DNA of 64,000 bases from Perognathus longimembris pacificus (taxonomy: Eukaryota > Chordata > Mammalia > Rodentia > Heteromyidae), in contig NC_063171.1 of NCBI RefSeq assembly GCF_023159225.1, positions 3,825,501-3,889,500 of the forward strand, read 5' to 3'. The notes beneath the pieces are model-generated. The model had not been told where the DNA came from, ran no database searches, and was given only the letters and a program-made list of their open reading frames with translations. Shown one piece after another: positions 32,231 through 42,990 of the stretch. How positions within the stretch are numbered: position 1 is the stretch's first letter; each line of letters begins with the position of its first letter. The position numbers and the translations under genes were made by a program.

Positions 32231-34790
32231 CCTACCATCCCTGCCATTGGATGGCTTCCGGGTCCCCTGGTGTGGGCGGAACAGTGGCCACTTCCCTCAA
32301 ACAAGCTAGAAAGATTAAAGGAAATAATATCAGAACAACTGTCCCTAGGGAATATTAGACCTTCGCTGAGCCCTTGGAACAGCCCTGTATTTTTTGTACA
32401 AAAGGCCTCGGTAAATGGAGGATGGTACAGGACCTAAGAAAAATTAATGAGCAGATAATCCCCACTGGCACCCCTTTACGGGGGCTGCCATGGATCCTCT
32501 CTTTCCTCGGGATCAAAATTTCATTATAATTGTCATCAAGGACTGTTTCTTTTCCATTCCCCTTGACCCCCAGGACTGTGAAAAGTTTGCTTTCTCCATG
32601 CCCTCGGTTAACTACCAGGGGCCTGACCAGAGGTATGAGTGGGTAGTCTTACCTCAGGGCACGGTTAATAGTCCTTCCTTCTGACAACATTATGTGTCAC
32701 AAGTTCTTCAACCTCTTAGGAGCCAGTCAGATATTATTTTATATGTCTATATGGATGACATAATTATTGGAGCAGCAGATGTCCAAGTTCTAGATGCTGC
32801 CTATAGCAAGCTACAAACACTCCTACAAAGAGGAGGACTGCATATAGCCAGTGACAAGGTTCAGAAAGTATACCCCTTTAAGATCTTGGGGGCAGAACTT
32901 AAACTAGACTCTGTGTGTCCCCTTAAACCCCAGTTATCCTTCCAGTCATCTTATACTCTGGTGGAGATGCAAAGACTGTTGGGAGAGATGAACTGGTTAA
33001 GACCCTGGCTTCACCTGCCTACAGAGAAGCTGCTTCCACTCCATGACTCCTTGAAGGGCAAAGTTCCCACTGATGTTATTACAATAACTCCATCACTTCA
33101 AAAAGCCTTCCAGAAAATCCAAATGGCCCTGAGTATGGCACGGTTAGCCCGCTACAAGAGTGAGTGTCCACTTTGCCTTTGGATCCTCCCCGGGTCTGAG
33201 CTTTCCTCAGCCGCTATTACCCAGTCAGGCGAGCCTCTTAAATGGGTGCACGCATCAGTGGGAGGAGCTCCCAGGGTTTATTCCCAGCTAGACCAGCTAG
33301 CTGACTTGGTAATCAAGGGCAGGGATACTTCCCTGAGACATTATAGGCGAGATCCCGATGTGCTAACCATTCCCTACCGGCTGTCAGATTTTGAATGGAT
33401 CAGAAGGAATAATGAACAGGTGTCCAGTGCCCTGGAGGGTTTTATGGGAAAGGTAGAGTGCCATTATGGCACCTCAAGGTGGGTGACCTCATTTTCCAGG
33501 CTACAATGGACACCTCCTGTACTTTTCTCTACCAGGCCTCTTGTCAAGGCTGCCAATGTTTTTACAGATGGGGGAAGAGCGGGGTCTGCCATGGTGGTAC
33601 GCTCTGCCTCCCCTCCTGCCGATGGGAAAGGAAACACCCATTACTTTGAGGCAGTTACTGGATCTGCACAGTTTAAGGAACTGTACGCAGTCGCCCTGGC
33701 ACTAACCCATGTCAAGCAGCCGATGAACCTGTTTTCTGACAGTTTGTATGTGGTTAATTTGCTACCAAACCTGGTGTCCTCATATATTAAATTAGATGAA
33801 AACCCAATCACCCGTCTGATGATCCAAGTCAGGTCTCTGTTAAAAGAGCGGGCTGACCCTATATTCTTACAGCACCTTCACGGACACCAAGGACCACCTG
33901 GGAACCTGGCACAAGGTAATCATATGGCCGACCAGCTGGCCACTAATGGGACTATTGTACCTATGGTTATTGTACAACCTCAAAACCTTCAAATGGCCCA
34001 AGGACTCCATGAGCCTACACATTTAAACTGGAGAGGGTTACATCAGAGATTTCCTTCAATTCCTATAAAATACTTAAAAAAGATTATTAGGACTTGCAAG
34101 TCATGTATGCCTTTTCTGCAAGTCCCTCCTCTGCAATCTCCTGGGGTCAACCCCAGAGGCCTAAAGCCAAATGTTATCTGGCAAACTGATGTAACCCACT
34201 ACGCTTCTTTTGCAAGGTTGAAATATATATTTATGTCCATAGATACTCATTCACATGTGTGCTGGGCCACAGCACATTCGGGGGAAAGAGCACGGCATGC
34301 TGAGAGCCACTTCCTACAATGTTTTGCTATCCTAGGGCTCCCCTTACAGGTAAAGACAGATAATGGACCTTATTTCATCAGTAAGCCTTTACAGGCCTTT
34401 TTCCAAACGTAGAATATTAAACATACCACTGGAATACCGTACAACCCAAAGGGTCAGGCCATAATTGAGAGGCATAATAAGACTCTGAAGGATCAATTAT
34501 TAAAACAAAAAGGGGGGAAGCCCCCATGACCAGCTGAGGACAGCGATGTTTACACTGAATACTTTAAATTTCTCTAAGGACCAACCTCTGTCGGCTTTCC
34601 AGAGACATTGGTCAAGCCAAACACCTTAAAGGTGGAAGTCCATTGGAAGGACCCCCTTACAGGAACATGGCGAGGCCCAGACCCACTTATCAGTGCGGGA
34701 AGGGGCTTCGCATGCGTTTTCCCAACTGGGCAACCGAATCCAATCTCTATACCAGCTAGAGACTTAAAATATTGTTCATCTGAATGACCA
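32231..34790 (+). pseudogene. pol: Class II ERV pol: RT, RNase H, integrase
   Basis: The reverse-transcriptase fingers are readable from about 32260 but contain stops and a frame change near 32430. The first catalytic Asp lies in VIKDCFFSIPL (32490-32684). After a stop near 32682, a 572-codon frame (32694-34412) carries the YMDD box (residues 19-22), thumb and connection. RNase H follows with FTDGGRAGSA, LFSDSLYVVNLL and the HMAD region (residues about 290-415). The integrase zinc-finger remnant and catalytic core have WQTDVTH and VKTDNGPY; the third acidic residue lies past the stop, in [12 protein letters not shown]. The C-terminal GRGFACVFPTG/IPARDLK block ends near 34785. At least three lesions abolish a full polyprotein. 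Confidence 0.92.
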
Positions 34791-35820
34791 CCCAAGGGCA
34801 CCTGCCCTTGAGGGATGTCTCTCCTTGTTTTCTCTTCAGGAAAACAAAGACTGTGGTGGATTTTTCCATGAAGAAACGGGAAAGCCTGCCTGTACCAGCG
34901 ATGGAACCAGTGTCGGCCCTGTTTCTTCCCTGGACCTTGCCTGGCGCCTTCTGGCGTAATGTTTGCTTTGGCAGCGTGGCCCACAGCGTTGCACAAGAAC
35001 TAAAGGGAAATTTTGCACACTGTTGTTCCTTCCTTTGCCCTTCCCTTTGTTGCTTATCTTAGGGGCCCCCATTGGAGGAAAACAGGAGCTAAAGGGTTTG
35101 GACATCTTAATGTTTTATGATAAATGTTTACAATAAGCAAGGGATTGGTACCTTGTTGCAATGTTTTCTATAAAGTGTTTACTAACCTCAATCGTTAAGT
35201 TACCAGCACCCTGGCTGCCAAATCACCAGGACCTGAACCTCCCTCTACCTCACCATCGAGGAAAGGGAGAGCCATCTCCACTAACTTGAGTGACTCCGAA
35301 ATGGACCAGGACTCCTCTATCTCCTATGGACTGAGCCAGATAAGAGACCCTCCATTGCATTGTGCCTGTGTTATAATTGCTCATGTGTTACAGTTGTTCA
35401 TGTTGCATTTGCATTGTGTTATGATTGCTTATGCTCATGTCTGCTTAATGCTTCCATTTGCATTATGTTTGCATTGCCCTGTGCTAGACAAATTGGTCTC
35501 TTATATTGTGAGTGAAAAGCCAGAGCTGTCCAGACAAGTGGCCTTTGGCCTTTAGCCATTTAGGAACTCCATGAGGTTGGCCACATGCCCATTAGGACCT
35601 GCTGCTCACTGAGGTCTGCTGGCATGAGAAAAAATTAACAGGACTTTCTCTCAAGTGCCAATCCCACTCTCCCCGAGTCCTCTCATCAGGCTGGCCGGCC
35701 CAGCAGGCAGGTTGGCCTGAAGTGCTAGTACATTAGCTGAAGACGGGTAAGACCCCCCATGGGGGGGCAACCTAAGACATGGTGCGCCCTCAAGTAAGGT
35801 ACCTCCTGCTGGTCAAAAGG
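34791..35820 (+). other. Region between pol and 3' LTR, no env found
   Basis: About 1 kb where env would lie. I see no surface-unit cysteine pattern, furin-type site, fusion peptide, immunosuppressive-type heptad run or transmembrane anchor in any frame. Short frames (34784-35062, 35286-35555) are Cys/Leu-rich but do not resemble an envelope. It may be env debris or 3' untranslated sequence. Confidence 0.65.
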
Positions 35821-35842
35821 AAAAAAAAATAAAAGGGGCAGA
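35821..35842 (+). other. Polypurine tract
   Basis: An A-rich run ending AAAAGGGGCAGA directly precedes the 3' LTR. This is the expected plus-strand priming site for reverse transcription. Confidence 0.85.
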
Positions 35843-36435
35843 TGTTGGGATTCATCTTGGCCTTAAGGGGGGAAGGGCAGCGTCTCGGGAGCGCTCCCGA
35901 GACGCTGCCCTTCCCCCAGCCCTGGGGCAGTGTGGAAGTGAGCCACACCTATCTCCTTCTGGGTCCTGAACCAGAAGGGATAGCTTTGAGACCGTCCCCC
36001 ACCTTGTGCCAGCGAGCACATGTGCTCCCCTTTTTGCGGGCTTTGCCCAGAGGGCGGTACTAAGGCAAGTGGCGTTAGCCCATGAGGGAGGTCCTTGGGA
36101 GCTGCTCTTGGATGGACAAGCTCACCAGCCTATGACCAGCTCTTGCTCAATCCTCCTCCTCATCATTATATTACTGTAAGCCCCTCCCAATTAAACTGGA
36201 TTGCTCTCCGAAGTGTCTCCCTCCGAGATCCGTCTCCACCTGGCTTCCTTGGTGGGTAAGGAGGGAGGAAAAGGGGATCTCGTTCAGCAGCATGCACTTT
36301 AGGCTTGCCCGTGTCCCTTTGCTCCACCTTGGCCGCCCGTGGGTTGGGCACCCAGGGGAGAGGGTGAAAAGGGGAGCACTGATAAGGGAGTAAGCTTAGC
36401 ATCCCCGCACCAGGGGAGGTAAATCTAGCCCGGCA
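35843..36435 (+). mobile_element. 3' LTR of class II provirus, 593 bp
   Basis: It begins TGTTGGGA and ends CCCGGCA, and is collinear with the 5' LTR except for a re-formed perfect inverted repeat near its start and one missing G at position 8. It is followed by the GTTCTT duplication. Confidence 0.93.
35868..35917. repeat. Perfect 50-bp palindrome in 3' LTR
   Basis: Two 25-base arms with no spacer. The left arm begins GGGGGAAGGGCAGCG; the centre is GGGAGC|GCTCCC; the right arm ends CGCTGCCCTTCCCCC. The 5' LTR counterpart keeps the outer arms but has a diverged left inner arm. Confidence 0.95.
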
Positions 36436-36441
36436 GTTCTT

Positions 36442-36735
36442 TTCTTCTTTTTCCTCTTTTTCTTCTTCCTCTTTTCCTCATCCTCTTCTTCCTCCTCCTC
36501 ATCTTATTTTCCTCTTCCTCTTCTTCCTCTTCTCCTTTCTCCTATGCCGCCGCCGCCTCCGCCTCCTGCTCCTCCTCTTTCTTCTTCTTCCTCCTCCTTT
36601 TCCTCCTCTTCTTCTTCCTCCTCCTCCTCCTCTTCTTCTCCTTCTCCTCCCCTTCCTCCTCCCCTCCTCCTCCCATTCCTCTTCCCCCTTTTCCCCCTTC
36701 CCCCTTCTCCCCCTCCTCGCCCACTCCTCCTCCTT
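36442..36735. repeat. Pyrimidine-rich tract next to provirus
   Basis: About 290 bp of almost pure C/T ((TTC)n, (TCC)n, (CCT)n), with rare purines and a short (CCG)n patch near 36545-36560. The opposite strand is polypurine. It starts right at the provirus TSD. Long frames through it are composition artefacts. Confidence 0.93.
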
Positions 36736-36801
36736 TTCTGTTTTTGGTGCTGTTCTTGGGCTTGAATTCTGGGTCTAGGCACTGTCCCCGAGCTGGCGTA
36801 T

Positions 36802-36842
<41 letters not shown>
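36736..36842 (-). repeat. Truncated Geo-like SINE plus (CA)n
   Basis: 'ggtgctgttcttgggcttga' to 'gcactgtccccgagctggc' is the tail-proximal end of a minus-strand SINE. A (CA)n run spans 36802-36842. Confidence 0.7.
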
Positions 36843-36845
<3 letters not shown>

Positions 36846-37103
36846 CATGTTTTGAGAAGTTACACAGCAAAAGATAACCAGAACAAGATGATAAAGATGA
36901 TACAGGATGAAACTGCAGTCCCTAGCCTCACGCTTATAAATTCTGATAGCCAGAAGAGAGTAGAAACAGTAAGAAATGTAAAGATCATAAGAAACTAACA
37001 TAAGTAATTATTAACTAACAAATTGAAAGCCTAGATGCAAAGGATAAATTCCTAAACATGTACCAAGACTGAAGATTGAATCAAAAAGAAATAGACGTGT
37101 TTG

Positions 37104-37340
37104 TGGTATGTATATGTGTGCTGGTACTGAGGTTTGAAATCAGGGCTATGGAGCTGTTTTTTTCTTTTTGTTCAAGGCTGGTGCTTTACAGTTGAGCCAC
37201 AGCTCCACTTTCAGCTTTTGGGTAGTTAAAGGGAGATAATACTCTCATGTTCTTTTCTGCTGGCTTTAAATTGCAACCCTAACATCTCAGCCTCTTAAGT
37301 AGCTAGGGTTATAGGTGTGAGCCACCAACATCCAGCAAGA
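37104..37340 (-). repeat. Geo-like SINE
   Basis: 'ggtactgaggtttgaaatca', 'gttcaaggctggtgctttac', 'gggtagttaaagggagataa', 'gctagggttataggtgtgag'. It interrupts the ancient L1 between 'caaaaagaaatag' and 'aatagaaattctaaacag'. Confidence 0.85.
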
Positions 37341-37985
37341 AGAATAGAAATTCTAAACAGACCAATAGTAAATAACAAAATTGAAGTAAAATCTCTAATT
37401 GAAGAAAAGTTCAGGGTCCAGTGATTTTACTGCTGGGTAAAACAAAACATTTTCAAAAGAACTAATGCTAATTCTTCTAAAAAATTCTTCCAAAGATTGG
37501 CAAAGAAAAAATTGTATCAAACTCCTTCCACAAGGACAGCAATTCCCTGAAACCAGACAAAAATACAACAACAAAAGAAAACTATGGGGTAATATTCTTG
37601 AAACAAAAATTTCAAAAATGGGTGAGGACTAGTGGAAGAGGGTTGGGCTGGCAATGGAGGCTCTGGAAGGCTAAATACTGTTGAGATAGATTATTTAGAA
37701 TGTGGAAATGGAACAGGGAAACCTGTGTGTGGAGTACATGTTTGGAGGGAGATGGGCAAAGAGTGTCACTGAGTGGTTAGATTGTTTGGAATACTGTGCA
37801 GAATGCATGGAGATGTAGAAATGACCCTTCCCCCATGCCTAATATAAGCTAATAAAAAATCCTTAAAATCTTAAAAATAACTATTAAACTAAATCCAGAA
37901 GTATTTCAAAAATATGATACATCATGATCAAGTGGTGTTTATCTAAGGAATTAATAAGGATATATAAATATAAAAATGGCTCAAT

Positions 37986-38065
37986 ATGGGCTGGGATGTA
38001 GCTCAGTGGCAAAGCACTTGCCTAGCAAGTGCAGCATCCTGGGTTCGATCCCTAGTACCAAAACA
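37986..38065 (+). repeat. ID element (tRNA-derived SINE) with TSD
   Basis: 'gggctgggatgtagctcagt', 'agcacttgcctagcaagtgc', 'gggttcgatccctagtacc' match an ID element with clear A and B boxes. 'aaatggctcaatat' before it recurs after its tail (38079-38093), giving the TSD. Confidence 0.93.
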
Positions 38066-38431
38066 GTAAAGACCAAAAAAATGGCTCAATATATGCAAAT
38101 TAATAAAAAAGTATCTATAGAATGAAGGTAAAAACTTACAATGAACTCAGTATATGCAAAAAAACCCAAAACAATTTTCATGCTCCAAAATTCCTTCAAG
38201 ATAAAAACTCAACAAATTAGGTATAGAAAGGCATGCCTTATCATGATAAAGGCTATGAATGACAAGTATATGACAAAACAACAGCTACATCATACAGGGA
38301 AGGAAAAAGTTCAAAGCATTTTATCTAAAATTGGCAACATGACACACTGTCCAACTTTATACCTGTTAATGTACCATCAGAAATCAGAAGTCAGAGCAAT
38401 TAGGCAAGATAGTGAAATAGAGGGCATCAAC

Positions 38432-38630
38432 TTTTTTTTTTGGCCATTCCTGGGCCTTGGACTCAGGGCCTGAGCACTGTCTCTGGCTTCTTTTTGCTCA
38501 AGGCTAGCACTCTGCCATTTGAGCCACAGCGCCCCTTCTGGCCGTTTTCTATATATGTGGTGCTGGGGAATTGAACCCAGGGCTTCATGTATACAAGGCA
38601 AGCACTCTTGCCACTAGGCCATATCCCCAG
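38432..38630 (-). repeat. ID/Geo dimer SINE
   Basis: T-rich tail, 'ggccattcctgggccttgg', 'ctcaaggctagcactctgcc', 'gtggtgctggggaattgaac', 'aggccatatccccagca'. GGCATCAA/AGCATCAA flanks suggest a short TSD. Confidence 0.92.
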
Positions 38631-39914
38631 CAGCATCAAAGTTTTAAAGGAGAAAAAACCCACACATTTTTTTCTGTGCAGAATAAATGATTTTATATAG
38701 AAAAAAAACTAAAAAAGATTCTACAAAAACCACAAATCTGATGAAAGTAAAGAAAAGTAAATGTAGTAAAGTTACAGGTTATAAAAATCAAAATATAAAA
38801 TTTAGAATTGTTATATAACAGTAATGAATTTGCTGAAAAAAGAATCAAGATAGCAATTCCCTTCAAAACAGCTACTAAAATTAAGGTAATTACACAAACA
38901 AAACCAAGGAAACAAAAGATTCCTATTATGAAAATGAGAAAATGCTCATTAAAGAAATTTAAAAGGACAAAAAATTCAAAGACATACTATGTTAATAGAT
39001 TGGAAGTATAAAAATTACCAACATGTCCATAGTAACCACTGTGGTTTATAGATTTTATGACACCCCCCCAATATCACGTCATTCTTCACAGAAACAGAAA
39101 GCTGAACAAGACTAAAATTCACATGGAAGCATAAAAATCCCTGACTAGCCAAAGGAATAGTAAGCTGAAGAACAAATATGTAAGCATTGCAAGTTTAAAA
39201 TGTACTACTGGGCTAAGTGTGTGCTCAAGTAGTAGTTTACCCACTTAGCCACTAACTCCCTGTTCCCCCCAAAATATATTACTTACTTTAAAAGATACTA
39301 TGATAATCAAAATAGTGCAGTATTGGTATCAAAACAAACACCTAGACTAGTATAATGTAGTAGTGCTGACATTATTTCATGTGTTCACAGCCACTTGCTT
39401 AAAAAAAAAAATCAGAGTACCAAGAAAATATATTGAAAAAAGAATCACCTCAAGAAATACTATTAATGAAACTGGATATACACTTGGAAATACTATTAAT
39501 CAAACGATATACACTTGGGAGAATACAATCAATCTCCTACCTCAAACCATATTTAAAAATCAAATCAAATATATTAAAGGTTTAAATGTAAAAGTGGAAA
39601 CTCAAACACTATTGGCAGAAAACATGAGGAAAACTCTTTAAGAATCAATGTAGGCAAAGTACATTTTTAATATAAGATAAAAAATGGGCAATAAAGCAAA
39701 ATGAGACAATTGTGATGATATTAAAACAAGAAAATTCTGCACAGTGAAGGAAACAAAAGAGTGAAATGACAAATCTAAAAAATGGTAGAAACTATTTACA
39801 AATAATACAACCAACAAGTCACTAATAACCAGATTATCTAAGAAGTCAAACAACACCAAGAAAAACCAAATACCTTTTGAAATGGGAAAATGATCTAAGT
39901 AGCCATTTTCCTCT

Positions 39915-40205
39915 TCGAGGGCTTTATTTACTTACTATTTGTTATTTAAGTAGTTATACAAAGGTTTTTCAGTTCAACACGTCTGAGTACAATGCAGCAG
40001 GTAAATGGAGAGAGAGGAAGTGTGGGTAAATGGAGTCATCACTTCAGTGCACATATATGAAAATGGGATCGCATAACGAGTGGAAAGGCAAGATTGGGAG
40101 AGAGGGAGAAAATGATGGGAAGGTGCTCTGATCAAGATGCATTATACTCAGAAACTGGCATGTTAAACTAAAGCCACTTTGTAACTATTAAGTGATAATC
40201 AAAAG
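39915..40205. repeat. Inverted pair of old L1 3' tails
   Basis: 39915-39996 reads as the reverse of the old L1 3' end ('agtagttatacaaaggttt', 'ttcagttcaacacg'). 40000-40205 reads forward ('ctgatcaagatgcattatac', 'aaagccactttgtaac'). They are head-to-head with a short gap. Confidence 0.6.
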
Positions 40206-40579
40206 TTAAAAACAAAAAAAAGTTAAAAACAGATTTGGAATAATTTTTTTGGTTTTGTTTTCATTTAGTGGCCCCCTTTTTCAAATCTGACTTGTTGACT
40301 GATAATCTCAATCGCTCCTCCTGAGTGCTCATTTTTGAGAGTGGAACCTTGAGAAAATACAAACACTTTCATTAGAGGCTATATAAAAAGTGTATGTCCC
40401 TGACTTAGCAGCTCACCTTGTCTGTCTTCATGTTGTAATCAACAGTAAAATAGGCTATCGTGAGAATACACCTGACTTCAGTCATTTTAAGGGACAAAAA
40501 GAACTGGCTCCTTTTGCTTTTAATATGACCTAGAAAGCTGATCCAGTTTAGCACTGTTAAAAAAAGGACAGATTCTTCT
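40206..40579. other. Unassigned sequence
   Basis: No feature recognised. Confidence 0.5.
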
Positions 40580-40915
40580 ATAAATGGTGTCAGAAAAACA
40601 GAACAGTTGCTTCAGACTATAAACCAAAATTAACCCCAAATATTATTATCTGAAAATTTAAAATGACTACAGGAAAACATAAGGGAAAAGCTCCATGACA
40701 TTAGTTAATGATGTTTTAAATATGACCCCCAAAACAAAAGCAAAGGAAATAATCAGCTGACTGAAAAGACAATCTAAACAATGGTAGAAAATACTTTCAA
40801 ATTACATGTTCTGTGAAGGGCTAGGACCTAAAATATGCAAAGGACTTGAATAATAACAAGAAAACGAATAGCTAATTAAAGAATGGTCCAAATAACTGAA
40901 TATTCTTCAAAAGTA
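40580..40915 (+). repeat. Ancient L1 ORF2 3' part
   Basis: 'aaaagctccatgacattagt', 'gatgttttaaatatgacccc' and 'ggacctaaaatatgcaaagg' match the plus-strand ORF2 region downstream of the reverse transcriptase in old mammalian L1s. Confidence 0.75.
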
Positions 40916-41395
40916 GACAGACCCATCCTTTTTGTTTAGATGTAGCTTTTGATATGAGAGAAAACATGTGGTATTCGTATTTCTAAGTATGGCTTAACAT
41001 GTTGGGCTCCAGTTCCACCCTGCAAATGTCTTGTTCTTCTTTAAGACTGGATAGTATATTGTATAGTGCATAGACCACATTTTCTTTATCTATCTGTTGA
41101 AGTGCCCCTGGATCGATTCTATAACTTAGCTACTGTCCATAGTGTGGTGGCAGGCATGAGTATATAGGTGTCTCTATGAGCTGACTTGTATCTCTTCAGG
41201 AATATGTAGATACACACCACACACACACACACACACACGAGAGAGAAGAGAGAGAGATACTGCAGAGTCATATGTAGTTTTAATTTTAGCTTTTTTTAAA
41301 TTAGATTTTGTTGACAAGGTGTTGTGCAAAAGGGGTACAGTTACTAATTTTAGCTTTTGAGGAACCTCCATATGATATCCATACTTGCACAATTG
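40916..41395 (-). repeat. Ancient L1 3' part, minus strand
   Basis: 'cattttctttatctatctgt', 'tctataacttagctactgtc' and, after an insertion, 'gaggaacctccatatgatat' match the reverse of old L1 ORF2 ends. It carries (CA)n/(GA)n at 41211-41257 and the 50-bp insertion at 41295-41344. Confidence 0.75.
41295..41344 (-). mobile_element. 50-bp L1-B 3' end with 14-bp TSD
   Basis: Exact TAATTTTAGCTTTT copies lie at 41281-41294 and 41345-41358. The 50 bases between are a poly-T-rich start plus 'acaaggtgttgtgcaaaagg' and 'ggtacagttac', the reverse of the L1-B 3' UTR end. This is an extreme 5' truncation. Confidence 0.9.
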
Positions 41396-41592
41396 AAATA
41401 CATCATATAAATGTATGTAAAGATCATAATGAAATCCATTAAGAACTTAAGAAAGTTAATGAGGATAAAAAAGTCACATAGGAGTAAATATGATAAAACA
41501 GTAATATATGCATGTATGGAAATATTACAGTTAAAACCCCATACATTGGACAATTAAAATGCATAAATGAAAGTGTGGCTAATGTGACATAC

Positions 41593-41906
41593 AACCAGAT
41601 GCTAGTAGCTCACACCTTTAATTCTAACTACTCAGCATGCTGAGATCTGAGCATGATGGTTAGAAGCCAGTCTGAGCAGGAAAGTCCATAACGACTGCAA
41701 TCTCCAATTAAGCACCCATAAAGCAGAAATGGAGCTGTGGTTCAAGTGGTAGAGCATTAGCCTTCAGCAACAATGTTCAGGGACAGCACCCAAGCCCTGA
41801 GTTCAAGCCCCAGGACCAGCACGAGAGAGAGAGTATGTGTGTGAGAGAGAGTGAGACAGACAGAGAGACAAAGAGACAGAGACAGAAACAGAGAGGCAGA
41901 GAGAAA
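41593..41906 (+). repeat. Geo-like SINE with GA-rich tail
   Basis: 'agatgctagtagctcacacc', 'tctccaattaagcacccata', 'gagctgtggttcaagtggta', 'gagttcaagccccaggacc'. The tail (41825-41906) has become a (GA)n/(GACA)n microsatellite. Confidence 0.88.
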
Positions 41907-42990
41907 TGGTCAAAAGATACATGAAAGTGCCCAAGTGGACCAGTCATGAGTGAAATGCAAACTGTAGTTTCAGTGAGAAATCACCTCACCACATTTGAAT
42001 GGCTGTTAACTAAAATATGAGTGAACAAATGTTGATGTGTGGGAAAGCTAGGTGCCAGGAAGTAGCTCAGGTCTGTAATCCTATCAACTCAGAAAGCTGA
42101 GATCTGAGAACTGTGATTCAAAGTCAGCCCAGGCAAGAAAGTCTGTGAGACTCTAATCTCCAATTAATTACAGGAAAAGTCTGAAGTGGCACTGTGGTTC
42201 AAGTGGTAAAATGCTAGCCTTGAGCAAAAAAGAGCCTGGGGTCAGCGCCCAGGCCCAGAGTTCTAGCCACAGCACCAGCGGGGTGGCGGGGGGTAGGGAA
42301 AGGGAGCCCTTTTGTACTATTGAGTATTTAATACATAGGGTAATATTATGGAAGTTATTCAAAAAATAAAAAATACAGCCACTTATTCCAGCAATACTCT
42401 TTCTGAGCATATATCCAGAGAAAACAGTCAGTGTATTGAAGGACTATATACACTGCACTCCTATATTTATTACAGGGCTACTCACAGTAGCTAAACCATG
42501 GAATCAACTAAAGTATACACTAACTCATGAAGGGATAAAGAACACTCTTCAGTCTCAGAAAATAAGGAAGTTCTGTCATTTGTGATAGCCTGGGTCAACC
42601 TGGGGGATTATATTAAGTGGAATAGGTAAGATAAACAAAAACAAGGGCTGTTGTTTTATGTATAATCAACAGAAGTCAAACATATGAGCACAAATGTCCC
42701 AGATACAAGGACCTGGGAACGTGTTCCCTCCAGGAAGGGCATTGGAGAGATGTTGGGCACACGTACGAAGTTACACTTAGGAAGGAGGAATAAATTCAAG
42801 GGATTCATTTAACAACATAGTGAATGTAGTTAATGCTAATGTGCTATACTTTTCAATCCTGATAAGCATAGATTTTAAGTGTTACCATGAAAATATATTA
42901 AGTCTGTGAGGTAACACATCTTAGATTGGTTTTGACACTCATGATGTTAATATGATTAAGACCCTACACTATACAATTTGTGTGGATTAA
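41907..42990 (+). repeat. Ancient L1 ORF2 end, split by a SINE
   Basis: 'gagaaatcacctcaccacat', 'cagcaatactctttctgagc', 'gggctactcacagtagctaa' and 'gggataaagaacactcttca' follow old L1 ORF2 3' order on the plus strand. The SINE at 42048-42280 interrupts it. The 3' limit is uncertain. Confidence 0.7.
42048..42280 (+). repeat. Geo-like SINE
   Basis: 'agctaggtgccaggaagtag', 'agaaagctgagatctgagaa', 'gactctaatctccaattaat', 'gcactgtggttcaagtggta', 'gagcctggggtcagcgccca'. Complete. Confidence 0.9.

Larger units (their letters stand above)
29655..36435 (+). mobile_element. Class II (betaretrovirus-like) provirus without env
   Basis: A 6.8-kb provirus: 5' LTR, Lys-type primer site, gag, pro, pol, polypurine tract, 3' LTR. 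GTTCTT at 29649-29654 and 36436-36441 is the exact 6-bp TSD of class II integrases. Two CX2CX4HX4C knuckles, a YMDD reverse transcriptase and a betaretroviral-type integrase C-terminus agree with that class. By eye the LTRs differ at about 30 positions outside the palindrome, so the insertion is not recent. Stops break gag, pro and pol, and no envelope frame was found, as in intracisternal-type elements. Confidence 0.93.
36980..39905 (+). repeat. Ancient L1 ORF2, fragmented by later insertions
   Basis: Plus-strand blocks follow L1 ORF2 order. 'aaggataaattcctaaacat' is at about 37040, a degraded GPDDFTAG region near 37415, and 'catgatcaagtggtgttta' (HDQVGFI-like) near 37925. An 'attggtatcaaaacaaacac' block sits at about 39325. 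Gaps hold SINEs at 37104, 37986 and 38432 and unidentified sequence at 37620-37865. The divergence is much greater than in L1-A or L1-B. Segment edges are approximate. Confidence 0.65.

Noticed and set aside
34784..35062. Cys-rich 92-codon frame after pol as an env start
   Set aside because: No signal peptide followed by an envelope-like cysteine pattern, no cleavage site and no transmembrane unit; too short.
36504..37001. Long Glu/Arg/Lys-rich or Ser/Pro-rich frames
   Set aside because: They translate a polypurine/polypyrimidine tract and (CA)n repeat; pure composition effects.
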